Below are positions 22,991 through 34,700 of a stretch of DNA of 64,000 bases, one piece after another; positions within the stretch are counted from its first letter, which is position 1; every line of letters begins with the position of its first letter. The position numbers were made by a program, and so were the translations under genes. The DNA lies in NCBI GenBank assembly GCA_014529385.2, contig CM043944.1, positions 58,514,268 to 58,578,267 on the forward strand. The letters run 5' to 3'. Origin of the DNA: Adiantum capillus-veneris (taxonomy: Eukaryota > Streptophyta > Polypodiopsida > Polypodiales > Pteridaceae). The notes below the pieces were generated by a model that did no database searches, was not told the DNA's origin, and saw only the letters and a list, made by a program, of their open reading frames with translations.

Positions 22991-25722
22991 TCCTCCCACA
23001 CTTGAAAAACTCGAGGTGTCCTCACCTCGACATGAAATTTGGATAATTTAGTCTCATTACATTATCACGTTCCCAAGTGGCATCTTCCTGAGGATACGTT
23101 GACCATTTAACAAGGTGTTCAATAATGGTCCGATTACGTAGAGGCTTAGTCTACTCTGAAGTATCACTTCAGGATATACTTCAGAAGTTCCATCGATAGA
23201 GATTGATAATAGAGAATCATCAAGAATGTGTTGCAAATCATATACATACTTCTTAAGTAAGCTAACGTGAAAAAAATCATGCACTTTTATGTGTGGTGGT
23301 AACAAGAATATGTAATCTTGATTATTAATTCTCTTTGTGATTAGAAAAGGTCCACAATATCTAGCACAGAGCTTCTTACACTTACCCATTGATAAAGAAA
23401 TACGTTTGGGTTCTACTCTCAGAAATACCATATCGCCCTCTTCAAAAAGTCTAATAGATCATTTTGGGTCAGCATAACTCTTTGTCTATCTTGAGTAGTA
23501 TTAATATCCTACCATATAATATTATTTTGTAGTTGCATCTTATCCAACATTTATTTGGCTGCTTGAACTCATATGAGAGGGGCTATCCATTTAAGTGGAG
23601 TAGGACACTCTTGTCCGTACAATGCTTGAAAAGGAGATATCCCAATTGAGCATTGGAAGGAGGAAATATACACAAACTCAACCAAATACAAATATCTAGT
23701 CCATTTACTTTGTTCATGCATACAATAGGCTCTTAACACTAGAATGGTAACCTAACAGGACATAAAAGTGTCCTTTCAGGGTTTTGGGAAAAAAATCCAA
23801 AACCATAGTAGATCCACTCATTTTGAAAAATCCTTTCATGAGCTTATAGTTCAATAACTACTACATATGGAAAAAATGAGAAATTTGTAATTTTTCTCAT
23901 CCCTTGGTCACTACAAGCCTCCAAAGTTGATGGACCAATGCATTTTGCCCAAAACAGCAATTTCTTACGATTGATTGCATATAAATAAGAGTGGGGATTT
24001 TTGTAGGACCTGAGATAAAATTCCCCGTTAACTTCAATGGGTTGGTGACCAAAACATAAGGTTGCTTTTACCTCACTAATTTTGTTTTGGGCAAAAAAAA
24101 TAGGTACAAAAAAGTTGCATTTTTGCCATTCTGCGAACCTATCATCAAAGTTTCTATAGTCACACTCAGTACAGATACTATATACATGTTTTCTTAGTTC
24201 CCTTTGGGCCTTTGGATTCAAAAGGAGCCATGGAGCATGTCAAAAGGATAATGGATCTCTTACAATTGGAACCTTGGGGGCAATGATAAAGTGCTAAATA
24301 CAGCAAACATGAAAAAGCTGGGTTTAGCATTATGACCTCTAGAAACCCATAGAACTACTCAATATCTAGCCAAGTTTGTAGTCTCTGATTAGATATGGTT
24401 ACTACCTACAAAATACACACAATTGGCCTAAGAAACTAGCAACATTAAGAAATTTATACTTGCTACTCTAAAATGTATCGTATTCTTCAGCAATCAAAAA
24501 ACTCAACCATCATCATATACTATGCTATATAGCATATTAGGTCCCCCAAAACTCAAGGAAGATTAGCTTTATGTTATACATTACACTTACACAATCAAAA
24601 TTGAATTTGTATATCAAGAAAGCCACCAAAAAAATCATAAAAGTGCTAATTTTGGCCAAAAAATAGGATTATGCAATTCTTGTAAATTGGTCATAACTTT
24701 CAATTTTAACACTTAGCTCTCCCTACAAGCATCAAAACATGTTGAGAACTATGAAGGCCTAACCTCTAGCCATCTAAACCTCACAAACATAAAGTTTAGA
24801 GTGGTATAGTTGCTAAAAATTGGAAAAAAACCAAAAACAGGACCCGTTTTTCACACAGTTTAGGTTCAAAAATGTTGTGCAAGAGTAAGATTAATGGTGA
24901 GATCGATACTCCAAAAAAAATGATAAGTTTTTTTCAGCTCATAAGGCAACTTTGTGGATATATAGCACCTAGAAACTCATTTTCATGCTCTTCAAATAAT
25001 TCAAGAAAAATGGTCACTTAACAGGACACAAAAGTGTCCAAGGACATAAAAGTGACATGTTACCATTCTAGTGTGAACATGTCCTCAATGATTTGATTTG
25101 TTCTTTCTGTCTGCCCATCAGTTTGAGAGTGATAAGCAATACTGAATGCCAACTGGGTTACTATATAACTAAGAATAAGGCTTTCCAAAAATTTGAGGTA
25201 GACTTCGTATCAGGATCAAAAACTATCAGGCAAGATAGACCATGATACATGAAAACACCTTTCATGAAGAATTGAGCTATATCCTTAGCTGTAAACCTTG
25301 TCTTTACAGGAAAAAAATCGGTCATTTTTGTAAGCATATTAACAACCACCAAAATAGATTCATATCCGAGAGATGTAGGAAGTCATGTGATAAAATCAAT
25401 GGATATGCATTCGTGTTTCATTTGAGGTGCATCAATAGGTTGAATCTTACAGGGGTATCGAACTTGATCAGATTTATTACATTGACATGTTAAGCATCTT
25501 GTAACATAGTTAAACACATCACACTTTAGTCTTGGCCAAACAAAACTCGTTCTTATGGTAGAGTAAGTCTTAATGTATCATGGATGCCTACCATAGGTAT
25601 GTCATGAGCTTCCTGTAGTATCTGATGTTTGATTCCTCCTTGATTTAGAATACAAAGACGATTATTGAAGTAAAGGTCATCACCTTTAATGTGGAAGGCT
25701 TTGATTTGCCTTTCCTGCTTTT
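22991..25722 (-). pseudogene. Gypsy integrase and chromodomain end, unit 1
   Basis: Minus strand. 25722-25078 covers the integrase zinc region (AHDIPMVGIHD, CLTCQC) and start of the core (IVFDPDTKSTSNFW, catalytic Asp kept). 23732-23005 covers the rest of the core and the C-terminus, with PPHIKVHDFFHVSLLKKYV and then a chromodomain-like block (LRNRTIIEHLVKW, EDATWE) near 23150-23060 reached by a frameshift. A TTAA-target element interrupts it (23737-25073). It is a duplicate fragment with no gag or RT. Confidence 0.85.
23737..25073. mobile_element. TTAA-target TIR element, copy 1
   Basis: 1337-bp insertion in gypsy integrase; the empty site is at 28821-28830 in unit 2. Flanks are TTAA (23733-23736) and TGAA (25074-25077). 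Terminal repeats: CACTAGAATGGTAAC at the left, the same inverted at the right. Hairpins lie just inside both ends (23758-23773 and 25024-25039, GGACA...TGTCC around an AAAA loop). The interior is AT-rich with no convincing ORF. It is 1.3 kb and close to copy 2 at 48212. Confidence 0.85.
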
Positions 25723-26707
25723 TTAGGTATGGGCAGGCATAGCCCTTGTTGTGTCCCACATTTGGCTACATGTTGACCAAGACAATGATAGGCGCTCTGT
25801 GTGGGACATCACATTGATATGCACACATCGACCAAGGCCTCGTCAACGCTTTCATTAGCCCTTGATTGACAATATCATCGTGAATTTTGTTTCCCCTATC
25901 AGTGTCTCCTGCCCTTCAGATGCAAGTACAAGTGATTGGGTTTGGAGCAAGGCATTCCCTTAGCATTTGGTTAATTTCCCTAGAGCTTCCTTCCCGCACC
26001 CAGACTCTGTATATCTTGCAATCATTGTTCTACATAAGATGAAATTCTCAAAAAACCTCACCGTTAGTCATTGTCGCCCAATTCAAGCATTAATTTCTTA
26101 CAGCTTCGGACGCCCATTGGCAATCTCTAAATTCCTTTAGCCTTCACTCATCACATAGTCTCCATACAAACCCTTGCTAGGATGTAAAATTCCTAGATGG
26201 CACACCGATCAATGTGATCAACTTGGCACGGAACTGGCCCCTATGGAAATTTATTATGTCGATATCTTGGTAACCGTAACTCCGATTGCTGATCCAAAAA
26301 AACCAACGTGCTCCACAAAGTGAGCACTTCAGGCCCATGCATTCACTTCATTTATCTCCCGTCAGATGCAGTTTCTCAATTAGGTACGAATCTGCATCAA
26401 CTCAAACTTCAAACTGGCATAACTTCCTCACCGTAGCTCCAATCGACGAGCTAGAAAGACAGGCCAATAGAGCACTTCAAGAAAAACAGTTCAAGACCAT
26501 AATCCCCCATTTGTAATCACTTCAAGCACACTCATTTTTTAGCATCATTAAGGCATATGTTGGCCCTTTAAAGCCTCATCTGGCATAGATTACCCATAAA
26601 GATAGTTTGCTATCAATCCCTAAACACTGATCAATAATTAGGTAAGCTTCAATTAAGCTTGATGTGCATCTTCCTGGTATCTTTCTTAGCATGGGAGCGG
26701 AGATGCA
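25723..26707 (-). repeat. Family B LTR fragment, unit 2
   Basis: Starts inside the LTR at the duplication joint and runs to the LTR terminus (minus-strand TGCATCTCCGCTCCC). Homologous to 19603-20544 plus 21593-21640. Confidence 0.8.
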
Positions 26708-26715
26708 CAACAACA

Positions 26716-28080
26716 TGATCATAAATGCATCATGTGCATAAATCAATGTGTTAATCATAATAAAATAATCATGGGGAAACTTCATACGTACTGGGTTAAT
26801 CCATAAATGCGCTTGTATACAAAAAAAACAATCACCTAGAGCGTGACTACTCAAAAAAACCACATAAAGAGAGATGATGATGGCTATGGAATTTAGAGAT
26901 TCTTACCGTGCTTTAGAGTTGATTACGAGCTGTCAAAAGGCTTCTTGCTTTGCCGCAAGAGAGCGGTGTGGAGAGCTACGCAGAGGTATTCACCACAAAA
27001 GCTTTCGGAGAACGCGTACACAGTGAAATGAGAGAGGAGATAGTAAGCAAGTAGAGAGAGAATATCCTTCTTCTTCTTCTTCTTCTTCTTCTTCCCGTAT
27101 ATGAAAGAGAAGATCTTATGGAGATGGTGATGAAAAGCTTGCACCACTCCGTATAATAGATATGTATAGCCTTGTGGTACTAGACGCAATAGACAACACT
27201 GAAACTTGAGCACTGACAGGTAATTTATAGGCACTGTAGCAGCCTAGAGTGATGCCCAAGCCAAAAAATAGCGCTAGATTTTGGGCCACGAATAGCTGCA
27301 GCTCTTTGTGCAGTTTTCTAGAAACATGCCTTTGCTTTTGGTGGTCAACTTTCTCAGTGACCATCAAACTTTTAGAGAAAAATTGGCCACTTGAACAGTA
27401 TCCGGCCAACTAATGGAACCTTAGCTAGACTATGTCGCACCGTAATGTCTCAACATAATTATGAATTTCTCGTACTACCCCGACGTATTTAAGATACCAC
27501 TTTTTATAAAAGTAATTCCCATAAAAATCTCGTTTTGTCCATTTTTGCTCCGGGTAATCATTTTGAAATGCGATGGAGGCTAAAATTAATATTTTTATGT
27601 TTAGGTCATCCCTAAAAGCACATTGCTTTACAAAAACGCCAAAAAGCACAACTAGTCTAAAAGGCAAAAAAATTAAAATTGAACCATGGGTTTACCTTGT
27701 CCACTAGAATAAGAAAGCAGACTTGCTTTTCACAAAAAAACAATAAAAATCATGTAAAGCTAAGCATAGTGTGAAAAGCACTCAAAAAGTAGATTTTTAT
27801 AAAATTGAACCATAGCTTCCCGGAACACGTAGATTAAGGATCCGACCTTGCTTTTTACAAAAGAAGTACCTAAAAGCATGAAAAAGCTACAAATATTGGA
27901 ATTTTCTAAAACTGAATCAAACATCCGTCTAACCTACTTGAACATGGAAACGACCTTGCTTTTTAGTTTAGAACCTTCGAATACTGTCAATCAAGCATCT
28001 TAAATCGAAATTTGACAAAATAAATATTGAAAGCTATTTTTCCTATTTTTAAAAGAGACCCAAAGATTGGGGATCTTACA
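26716..28080 (-). repeat. Ty3/gypsy chromovirus 3' LTR, unit 2
   Basis: 1365 bp, minus strand TGTAAGATCC...TTTATGATCA, preceded on the minus strand by the PPT GTGTGGGAGGA (28081-28091). Contains a (CTT)n run at about 27066-27094. No 5' LTR was found upstream of gag, so the element is incomplete. Confidence 0.85.
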
Positions 28081-28094
28081 TCCTCCCACACTTT

Positions 28095-29500
28095 AAAAAC
28101 TCGAGGTGTCCTCACCTCGACATGAAATCTGGATAATTTAGTCTCATTACATCATCACGTTCCCAAGTGGCATCTTCCTGAGGATACGTTGACCATTTAA
28201 CAAGGTGTTCAATAATGGTCCGATTACGTAGAGGCTTAGTCTACTCTGAAGTATCACTTCAGGATATACTTGAAAAGTTCCATTGATAGAGATTGATAGT
28301 AGAGAATCATCAAGAATGTGTTGCGAATCAAGTACATACTTCTTGAGTAAGCTAACGTGAAAACATCATGCACTTTTATGTGTGGTGGTAACAAGAGTCT
28401 GTAAGCTTGATTATTAATTCTCTTTATGATTATAAAAGGTCCACAATATCTAGCACTGAGCTTCTTACACTTACCCATTGATAAAGAAATACATTTGGGT
28501 TCTACTCTTAGAAATACCATATCACCCTCTTCAAAAAGTCTTATACATAATTTTGGGTCAGCATAACTCTTCTGTCTATCTTGAGTAGTCATAATATCTT
28601 TCCGTATAAGATTAGTTTGTAGTTGCATCTTATCCAACATTTATTTGGCTGCTTGAACTCGTATGAGAGGGTCTATCAATTTAAGTGGAGTAGGAAACTC
28701 TTGTCCATACAATGCTTGAAAAGGAGATATCCCAATTGAGCGCTGGAATGAGGAATTATACGCAAATTTAACCAAATACAAATATCTAGTCCATTTACTT
28801 TGTTCATGCATACAATAGACTCTTAACATGTCCTCAATGATTTGATTTGTTCTTTCTGTCTGCCCATCAGTTTGAGAGTGATAAGCAATACTGAATGCCA
28901 ACTGGGTTACTATATAGCTAAGAATAAGGCTTTCCAAAAATTTGAGGTAGACTTCGTATCAGGATTAGAAACTATCAGGCAAGATAGACCATGATACATG
29001 AAAACACCTTTCATGAAGAATTGAGCTATATCCTTAGCCGTAAACCTTGTCTTTATAGTAAAAAAATGGGTCATTTTTGTAAGCATATTAACAACCACCA
29101 AAATATAGTCATATCCGAGAGATGTAGGAAGTCATGTGATAAAATCAATGGATATGCATTCCCGTTTCATTTGTGGTGCATCAATAGGTTGAATCTTACA
29201 GGGGTATCGAACTTGATTAGCTTTAATACATTGACATGTTAAGCATCTTGTAACATAGTTCAACACATCACGCTTTAGTCTTGGCCAAAAGAAACTCGTC
29301 CTTATAGTAGAGTAAGTCTTAATGTATCATGGATGCCTGTTATAGGTATGTCATGAGCTTCCTATAATATCTGAAGTTTGATTCCTCCTTGATTTGGAAT
29401 ACAAAGATGGTTATTGAAGTAAAGGACATCACCTTCAACGTGGAAGGATTTGATTTGGAATACAAAGACGGTTATTGAAGTAAAGGTCATCACCTTCAAC
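28095..29500 (-). pseudogene. Chromovirus integrase with chromodomain-like C-terminus
   Basis: Minus strand. Zinc-binding block near 29380-29230, core MVVVNMLTKMTHF (29101), second catalytic Asp changed to Asn (IVSNPDTKS, near 28975), catalytic Glu in TDGQTERTNQ (near 28870). 28640-28254 is the C-terminal domain (GDMVFLRVEP, CGPF, PPHIKVHDVF). A chromodomain-like tail follows after a frameshift, near 28220-28130. This tail places the element among chromoviruses, which in relatives direct integration to heterochromatin. The Asp-to-Asn change and several stops make it inactive. Confidence 0.88.
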
Positions 29501-29529
29501 GTGGAAGGCTTTGATTTGCCTTTCCTACT

Positions 29530-31215
29530 TTTTCGTGCGATTATTTAAGTTTGTTAAATATTGGACTTTTATGTAATATGGGTCTTGAGTCATACCTTCT
29601 CGAATAAGGTCAATTAAGGAAGCAGTAGAGGTTGTGACAATCGCTACAGTACTCTTCTTGCTTAAGGCATCGGCCATAAGATTTTCCTTAGTAGGTTCAT
29701 ATCTGATTCCAAAATCATATTTGCATAACAACTCCATTCATCTTCGTTGCCGCATATTAAGGTCATGTTGGGTGTGGATCCACTTCAGACTCTTATGGTC
29801 AATATGTAGTTCGAATCTCCTTTCAAGAAGATCATGTTGCCATAGTTTAAGAGCATGCACAATGGCGAATAAATCCAAGTCATGCATAGGATAACTTAAC
29901 TCATGTATACATAACTTATGAGATTCATAAGCTACTGGTTTTCCTTCCGGAGACAAAACGACACCAATTGCTTGTCCTTTTGCATCAGTGAGAGCACAAT
30001 GAATGTCTATGAGAAGTCTGGAAGCTGTAGTATTGGAGAATTCACTAAAGCTTGTTTCTCAAAATTAGCTTGAGCACGTTCATTCCAAGTAAACACTTTA
30101 GCCTTCCTAAGTGTATTAGTCAATGGATATGCAATCTTAGCGTAGCCTTGAATAAATATACGATACCATCCTGCTAAACCAAGAAAGCCACATACTTCTC
30201 GTACTGATTTCGGTATAGGCTAAGCTATAACAGCTTATATCTTACTTGGGTGAGTAGAAACACCATCCTTGGATACAATAAATCCCAAATATTCCACCTT
30301 GTCAGTGAAGAAGGTGTATTTTCTACAAGTTTGGCATAAAGTTGATTTTGACGGAGAAGTTCAAGTACTCACCACACATGCTGTTTGTGTTCTTCTCTAT
30401 TTCTTGAGTAAACCAGGATTTCATCAAAGAAGACAAGAGAAAAATCATCGAGATGCTCTCGAAATACATCGGCCATGAGATGATTAAAAGCCGTAGGAGC
30501 ATTGGTAAGTCCAATAGGCATACCTATAAATTCATAATGTCGAAAACGAGTATTAAATCCTCTTTTCGGTATGTCCTCCTCCTTGATTTGGATTTGATAA
30601 TATCCCGACTTAAGATTAATTTTTGTGAAGATAGAAGCTCCATGTAATTGGTCAAGAAGATCATCAATCCTTGGTATTGCATACTTATTCTTGATTGTTA
30701 CCTAGCTCAATCCATGATAATCAATACAAAGACTTAGAGTACCATCCTTCTTCTGATTAAAAAGGACAAGAGTACTCCATGGAGAAATGCTAGGTCGAAT
30801 GAAGACTTGTTCAATAATTTGAGTTATTTGTTCCTTGAGCTCTACAGGTTCAGGTACCGACATTTTATATGGTCTACGGGTAATTGGTTGAACTCCTGGA
30901 GTAAGCTCTATTGCATGATCAACATCACGCTTGGGTGGTAGCTGTGAAAATTCTTTGGGAAATACATCATCGGATTTTGTTATCCATTCGGGTTTAAGTG
31001 AATTTATTTTCTTCTCCTTAGGGTAAAGCTTTACTGCGTAAATCCCTTCACATTTCCTATAACTCTTCATAAGTTTGGTAAAGTTCACTAGCCTGAGCGT
31101 AGGCTTTTCCCGTTTCCCAGTAATTGTAACCCTAGAGTTTTGCTCATTTTTGAAAGTCAATGAAGAGTCTTTACAATGTATGTGAGCATCATTGGCTTTA
31201 AGAAAATCCACTCCT
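29530..31215 (-). pseudogene. Chromovirus reverse transcriptase and RNase H
   Basis: Minus strand. RT begins with WITKSDDVFPKEF (near 31000) and the conserved DVDHAIELTPG and KKDGTLSLCIDYHGLS blocks (to 30702), continues through [22 protein letters not shown] (near 30640) and reaches the catalytic box as FFDEILVYS (near 30425), where an active enzyme has FDDILVYS. RNase H runs from about 30060 to 29530 (SPEGKPVAYESHKL, DHKSLKWI, MRQRRWMELL, ADALSKK). TAG/TAA codons and frameshifts break the reading. Intact relatives copy RNA to DNA and degrade the template. Confidence 0.88.
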
Positions 31216-31480
31216 AGGATTCCATCGTAGATTCCTATGGGTAAGATTCAAAAGTTTGCAAAAGTATTATGACCACCGGAAACAAAGTTCAAGTTACCCA
31301 TTGAAGTAGAAGAGCTAACCTTTCTACCTGTAGCTAATTCTATTGTAAGGTCTGTACGAAGGTGTTTTGGAAAAATGAGATTTTTAATGCACTTAGGAGA
31401 TATAAAAGAATGTGTACTCCCTGAATCGATCAATAATGTAAAATAGATACCTTGATACTCTACAGGGGTTTGAATTATTT
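31216..31480 (-). pseudogene. Chromovirus aspartic protease
   Basis: Minus strand, MIDSGSTHSFISP near 31433 with the catalytic DSG triad, then IELATGRKV and the LKANDAHIH-type linker into RT. It is in normal order between gag and RT. About 60 residues are open before a stop. Confidence 0.8.
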
Positions 31481-31559
31481 AAAATTGTTCATTCACTCCC
31501 TGATGTTCAATTGCAGCGAATGAACATATGCGTTTGCCTGATTTCCTTCACCTCTAGCC

Positions 31560-32644
31560 CCTTTAGCTATGTTAACTTGAGGTCTCCCTTGAGGTCTTTG
31601 ATTTCCTCCTCCTCCTGGATGAGGTTGATAGTTAACATTCCTATTGTTGTTCTTGTGAGAAGTGTTCCATTCCACACAAAAGGTGGATTACCTGGTCTAA
31701 AATTCCCTTGATTTTGAGGTTGTCTTTGGTTTTGGTTAAAGTTTGATGATTTAAGTTCCTCTAATTGTTGATGGTTTAGGTCTAAAATTTTCAAATTTTC
31801 AATTTGGATTGAATTTTCTACATTCATAATCGTCCACCAATCCTATGAAGCTTGATTTGTTAAAAGGACAATCCTTGGACTGACGAATAGGATCAAGACA
31901 CGTGTAGCACAAGTGATCCTTTGTCTAACCTTCATTTGTCATAATTTTACTCTTCTTTGATATGGATTTCTAGACCTTTGTTCCGCCTCGGGACGAGGTC
32001 TTTTGATTTCACGAATAGGAGCAGGTTCCGGTTTCCTCTTTTTGGTAGTAGATAGCTCTAATTCAATGGGTTTCTTGCACCAAGGACATCTGTGAAATTG
32101 GTAAGACGAAGACTCTAGAGTCTAATCTTCATAGGATTATGTAACCTGACATGAATCAAGATATCTTGACCTCTTGAGTCATCCCTATTGGAGAATACTT
32201 GACAAGGGTTAATAAATGTTAATAGTATGATTCCAGATCTCTCGCTCCTTGAGTACAATCAAGAAACTCATTCATACAGTCTGAATGATAAAATTTGTTC
32301 TGATAGTTCTTCTTGAGTTGGGTTCTAAGATAATCCCAAGTTGCATCATTAGGATCAACATTGTTTTCCATGCAATGGTCTCTCCACCAATGCTTGACTG
32401 TTTTCTCTAGTTTAAACTTAGCAATAATAGCTTTGTTTTCTGTAGATGAATGAGACAGATCAAAGTTGTCATCCATGCACTCAATCCAATCTTCAAGAAA
32501 TTTGCCTATGTCTTTGCCTTCCTCACTAAAGTTTCCACGTTGAGACTTGTGAAGCATAGCATTGATGTCTCTATCAATGATGGTGTGGTGAGGCATAATT
32601 GGTGCATTTGCATTAGCAGCAGACACATTTCCTCTAGGAGGCAT
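31560..32644 (-). pseudogene. Chromovirus gag with altered zinc knuckle
   Basis: Start ATG at 32644 (MPPRGNVSAANANAP). The retrotransposon gag core follows (FLEDWIECMDDNFDL, KHWWRDHC, YLRTQLKKNYQNKFYH) to 32219. A zinc-knuckle remnant near 31925-31880 reads CYTCLDPIRQSKDC, with Arg where CX2CX4HX4C needs His. A basic Q/N/G-rich region runs to 31493. Several frames are used, so it is broken. Capsid protein in intact relatives. Confidence 0.8.
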
Positions 32645-32789
32645 GGTGACTTACTACACCATATAAACCAGGGTCACACTTAGTACAATATTCTAATCCG
32701 CTCAAAGTCCTTTAATTCAAATACAATAGACATTTTGAAGATAAAATGAGAAAAAAATAAGAGAAGGAATAATGAATAAATTAATCCAA

Positions 32790-34700
32790 TTTCTATATCA
32801 CAAAAGTTTGGGGTCCCAAAAAGTATACAAAGTGTCTTGAATGTTTCTCATAAATTTTAATGGCTCTAACATACTGCACCCGATAATATCCATTGTCACA
32901 TCCTTCCACCAATGGAATATAGTTGTCCCATTCCTTGAGTATATCGGATGGGTGATCCCAATAATCTTCTTTGATCTTTGGGTGAAACATTTCTTCATTG
33001 GCATGTGAATCATACCATTGTTGAGTAAGGGATCATTTAGTTACAGGTACTCCCATTTGGGTGTGAACAATTACCTTCTTGTACACAAATTAGTCATCAA
33101 AGTAAGCAGATTCTTTTGGAAACACATCCGATGTGTCCCACCCATCTGAGTTGTGTATGTTCACACAATCTGCAAGGCAATGGGGTCTATTATAGGCATT
33201 ATATAAAACTTTTACATGGTGATGAATGTGGATTAGTGACTTTCTAAATAGATGAAAGAGCAACTTCCAAGGCACCGGGTAAAGGAATGTTGGTTGTTGG
33301 TTTGGCATTGACGGACCCATACATTGAAAATAACAATGTTCAAGCATCTCATAGCCATTACTAAGGGAAGTATGTTTCTAGCTATCCATGTTTTCTTTGT
33401 TGGTCTCAAGGTAAGTTCATAATCATTTATGTACAATATTTGGTTAGTAATAACAATCTCCTTTTCCAACTTGGATTGTATCCACTCAATACTCCCAATG
33501 GGCAAGGGTTTATGTTCAAGTGGTCTAAACTCGGGGTTTCCTACAGTGTAATGATAATAAGCTCCGAATGTGTTAGGTACAATACAATCCATGGGCATTA
33601 ACCTTTTCTTCTCTTTTCCATTATGCATGGTAGTGACAAGCCTTTGCACTTCCACTCTAGTTTGAAGATGCTCCTCCACCATAAGGGGGGAGAGTATATC
33701 CGCCCATATCCCTGGAGATAAGATGTCAGTCATCAACACACACACACCATCACTTTAGTTAGTTAGAATGATAAAACCAAGATTAAAACTTAAATTTATA
33801 TCCTTAAAACAATATGCACTGTATCAAAATCAAATATTTTTAACCGTAGAAGACCAAAAAGATACTTAGTGTCTCTAGGGAGATACATAAATACAAAAGG
33901 ATCTTATGAACCAATTCTTGGTTCCTACAACCAAGGCTCTACCCCTATAGTTGTTTGCATCTCTCAATTTGTAAAGTTTATACCTTAAACTTGTGCACTA
34001 AAATTCATGTCTTTCTTTTCGTACCATTCCTCTCCTCGTGATACATCCGTGGGTGATAATCCATTAAAGCAATTCACATCAGCATGCCATTCATTTACAT
34101 CACCTCTGTAGAAATATCTACTTGAGTTCACTGCCATTGGTTGCACTTGGGCAAATTCATTAATGCACGTGGGCTTCTCATAGTCATCAAAGGTAATAGT
34201 GACATTGTGAGGATTGTATTTGAGAATAGGTCCATAGACTCTATTGAACCAATCCTGGGGTACATAATAGAATTGGTTATCGCCATTTCACTTCTTCCAT
34301 ACTCTGATTATGACCTTTTCACAAAATCCATATCTTTGGTTTAGCATGAGGGATTTCCTACTAAGTATGAGCTCTTGACTCGGTATGTCCAAAAGAGAAC
34401 ACATATTAAGGTAAAGAACATATCCATGTACTTTAACATCGCCTTCTTGGATCTTTTCCTTGAGCCAAAGCTATGGATTGGTCGTCAATCTATTAGGCAC
34501 TTGTGTTCAATGTTCAGAGTGAGCTTCAACATATAACTCCCATGCTACGTAAGTGTTCGAAACAAGGTAGTCTCTAGTCCCCTTTGAAGCTCGAATCACT
34601 TCAATTACCCAATGGAAACTAAATTCAACCGCATAATTGAAGAAGAACCTTTGTGCAGAATCACTTGGGAGTTCATCTAGACAATTAAGAAGATCCATCT
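32790..34700 (-). pseudogene. Unrecognised long coding relic behind a copia PBS
   Basis: Minus strand from ATG 34698 (MDLLNCLDELPSD). One frame stays readable to about 34000 with three stop codons explainable by single transitions; visible blocks include YYVPQDWFNRVYGPILKY, SSRYFYRGDVNEWH and SRGEEWYEKKDMNF. After a non-coding gap, 33745-33233 gives LKPTKKTW-type sequence including FGAYYHYTVGNPEFRPL, and 32990-32793 reads YWDHPSDILKEWDNYIPLVE. The whole looks like a decayed, possibly intron-containing protein of about 500 residues with many aromatic residues. I do not recognise the family. It lies on the 5' UTR side of an LTR with PBS (35978), so it may be cargo of a non-autonomous element. 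Confidence 0.4.

Larger units (their letters stand above)
19603..25722. repeat. Tandem duplication unit 1
   Basis: The order family-B LTR piece, gypsy LTR, gypsy integrase end is repeated in 25723-29529. After removing the two later insertions (20545-21592 and 23737-25073) unit 1 is about 3.7 kb, unit 2 about 3.8 kb including a local 66-bp duplication. The join at 25711-25730 switches from gypsy pol to B LTR within a shared CTTTT. Confidence 0.85.
25723..29529. repeat. Tandem duplication unit 2
   Basis: Second copy of the unit: B LTR piece (25723-26707), gypsy LTR (26716-28080), gypsy integrase end (28095-29529). It lacks the foldback and TTAA insertions of unit 1, so it serves as the empty-site reference for both. 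A 66-bp internal duplication is present near 29385-29515. Confidence 0.85.

Noticed and set aside
23844-24221. 125-codon minus ORF in the TTAA element as transposase
   Set aside because: The matching region of copy 2 does not keep the frame, so coding is not supported.
23737-25073. CACTA (En/Spm) transposon because ends read CACTA
   Set aside because: Target duplication is TTAA (perfect in copy 2), not 3 bp, and the empty sites agree with TTAA.
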